A stretch of DNA of 64,000 bases. It comes from Lunularia cruciata (taxonomy: Eukaryota; Streptophyta; Marchantiopsida; Lunulariales; Lunulariaceae). Below, piece after piece: positions 62,062 to 64,000 of the stretch. The notes under the pieces were generated by a model. That model saw only the letters and a program-made list of their open reading frames with translations. It did not search any database and was not told the DNA's origin. The translations under genes and the position numbers were made by a program. Positions within the stretch are counted from its first letter, which is position 1; each line of letters starts with the position of its first letter. The DNA lies in the NCBI GenBank assembly GCA_948567375.1, contig OX419760.1:19344001-19408000 (forward strand). The letters run 5' to 3'.

Positions 62062-64000
62062 TATTCCCCCACCACTAGTTGGTGACATACACATCACTAT
62101 CAAAGCTTCAAACTCGTGGATGGCCATTTGTGCATTCCGGAGATGAGAAAGAGGTTCCTATGTGACATCATGAAGGGGACACCCTTTCCAAAGGACCTTG
62201 TACTCCATATGTTGTTGATGGCCTTGTTGAATGTGATGACGCGCAAAGATACATTCAACTTTTTTCTCCTCATGATCATTGATAGGGACGTGAGGAGGAG
62301 GAGGTTGGACTCAAGAGGAAAAAGAAGATGGGTTAAGAACAAAGGGTTTCAACTTTGAAACATGAAAGACAAGGTAGATGCGCATATGATAAGGCAAGGC
62401 AAGTTGATATGCAATAAGAGAGATGATGTGGGTGATATCAAAGGGTGAGTGTCCAATTAGAGTCCAATGTCCAATGTCCTATCTAATTAGAGTGAGTTTA
62501 TAAACTTGGGTATCAAGTAGGAGGGGTAGGTTACTAGAAGAGAGCATGACCTTATCATCGACTTGAAAGGTGAGATCACAAAGATGGGAGTAAGCATGTT
62601 GTTTTTGACAATTTTGAGCAACAAGGAGATGAGATTTGGCTTGTTGAAGGGATTGGAATATGGTGGTCAAGAAGTTGGAAGTATGAGGAACATGGATAGA
62701 GGAGGAGCAAGAAGGGAATCTAGAACAAGTAGATCTTGCCAAAATTGAGGAAGAAAGGAGAGAATCCAATGGTTGTTTATTTGGAATTATTGTATGCAAA
62801 CTATGGAATTGCAAGACATTCATCCCAATTGGTATGGTGGATGTTGATAAAGGCATGAAGCATATCCTCCAAGGTGTGATTTTCATGTTCAATTTGCTCA
62901 TTAGTTTGAAGATGATAGGCCATGGATAAAGCAAGCTTGGTGCCAAGTATTTAGAAGAGTGCTTGCCAAAACTTTTGATTGAATCAAGGATCAGGGTTAG
63001 AGATGAGTACCCAAGGCATCTCATGATGCTTGAAGATAGTGTCAAAGTAGATCTGTGCCAATGTTAGAGTATCCATGGTATCAAAGGTTAGTGCCAAATG
63101 GATTTGCTTACTAAGCTTGTCCACAAACACCACTATTGCTATGTGACCTACAACAAGATCCCTTCTTTCAGATGGTACATGGTCATCTTGCAATGTGTGA
63201 CAAGGATTACAACACCTTCTCCTTCAAGGAAGGCCTTCTATTCCATGAAGACCAGATATATGTTCCAACCACGGATGATCTTTGACTTTTATGCCTCCAA
63301 GAAGCCCATGACTTATCAATTGTTGGTCACATGAGGGTGGACAAGACCTTGAGAGTACCCTCTAACGCCAATGGTGGTGGCCCAACATGGCACGAGATGT
63401 TTGAGAGTTGGTCCAATTGTCTGAGAGCTGCCAACCTAACAAGGCCAGCAACTAGAAACCAAGTGAATTCCTTCAACTACTCCCTATTCCCTCTGCTCGA
63501 TGGGAACATGTGAGCTTGGATCTCATTACATCTTTACCCAAGACCATGTACCATCTGAAAGAAGGGATCTTGTTGTAGAGTAGACCTAAACTTATTTTGG
63601 ACCTTAGAGTTGATTGACACTGTTGTAATGGTTGCCGTGATGAAAGGAAGAGACTTCAAATCAGGTTATTGTGATAGTACATTAAGGATGACATGGAATT
63701 AACCTGGTTTGTACTCACGTTTGATGTCAAACAATTGGAGTTGCTACTCCCATTGATGATGTCAACTCTTCATGTATTCCAAATGTAATGTCTACAACAA
63801 GGGTTTTTGATTGATTTGCATGATCACTTGTTTTCCCAATACATAATGCCTCCATATCTTGGTGGCATATACCATTGCTAGTTGTTCTTGATCTCATACA
63901 GAGTAATTCCTTTCTATGGTGTTTAATTGATGAGACACAAAGGCAAGGAGATATAACGCATCTTGGAATTCATGCTCCAATGGCAAAGTTAGAAGCATCA
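61638..64000 (-). mobile_element. Element B3: B-family chromovirus, 3' part
   Basis: Fossil, broken and internally rearranged. The 3' LTR is 61638-62061 (TGTAAAAGATC to TTGTTACA on plus). The purine tract GGTGGGGGAATA (minus) is next to it. Then come the C-terminal/chromodomain-like region (about 62340-62100), integrase (about 63600-62480, with VVFVDKLSKQIHLA) and the start of RNase H text at the window edge. The element continues beyond 64000, so its 5' end and target repeat cannot be checked. Confidence 0.8.

Overview
The window reads as nuclear DNA of a land plant with a large, repeat-rich genome. The evidence is GT-AG introns in the one clear gene, several families of Ty3-type LTR elements (at least two with chromodomains), primer sites matching plant initiator tRNA-Met, and a Penelope-like element (PLE). 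A gymnosperm, especially a conifer, fits best. A fern, lycophyte or bryophyte cannot be excluded from sequence alone.

Layout. 1-5.5 kb is host DNA: the 3' end of an unidentified gene on +, a diverged inverted duplication whose arms (967-1770 and 3010-3866) both carry the first exon and 5' region of one gene, a four-unit tandem array inside it, and a three-exon SERAC1-like alpha/beta-hydrolase gene (3672-5398, +). 5.5-6.8 kb is AT-rich with no gene. 6.8-18.7 kb is an old minus-strand Ty3-type element (G) carrying a ~3.7 kb coil-coding insert and a solo LTR. 18.7-21.7 kb is the 5' part of a plus-strand Ty3 element (C). 21.7-26.4 kb is the decayed minus-strand PLE, flanked by direct repeats and carrying a TGAGTCA minisatellite. 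26.4-36.4 kb is a second host block. It has two tandem copies of an unidentified multi-exon minus-strand gene, an exon-like repeat array between them, an AT-rich tandem array, and a ~0.9 kb segment duplicated at its two ends.

36.5-64 kb is a nested stack of LTR elements. Element A (38301 to ~54290) was entered by B2 (41399-53963). B2 was entered by B1 (45762-51366, 5-bp target repeat TTACT), by a solo LTR of A's family (51646-52389, TGTTC) and by two opposed LTRs of another family (D). Beyond it lie a fragment shared with the PLE region, a gag relic (F), another C-type gag/protease copy (C2) holding a solo LTR (60077-60834, AAGGG), and a further B-family element (B3) that runs off the window end. 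The LTR elements are all fossils. Nothing here forms an operon, CRISPR array or RNA gene. The best candidates for new biology are the head-to-head hydrolase duplication, the unidentified tandem gene pair, and the plant PLE.
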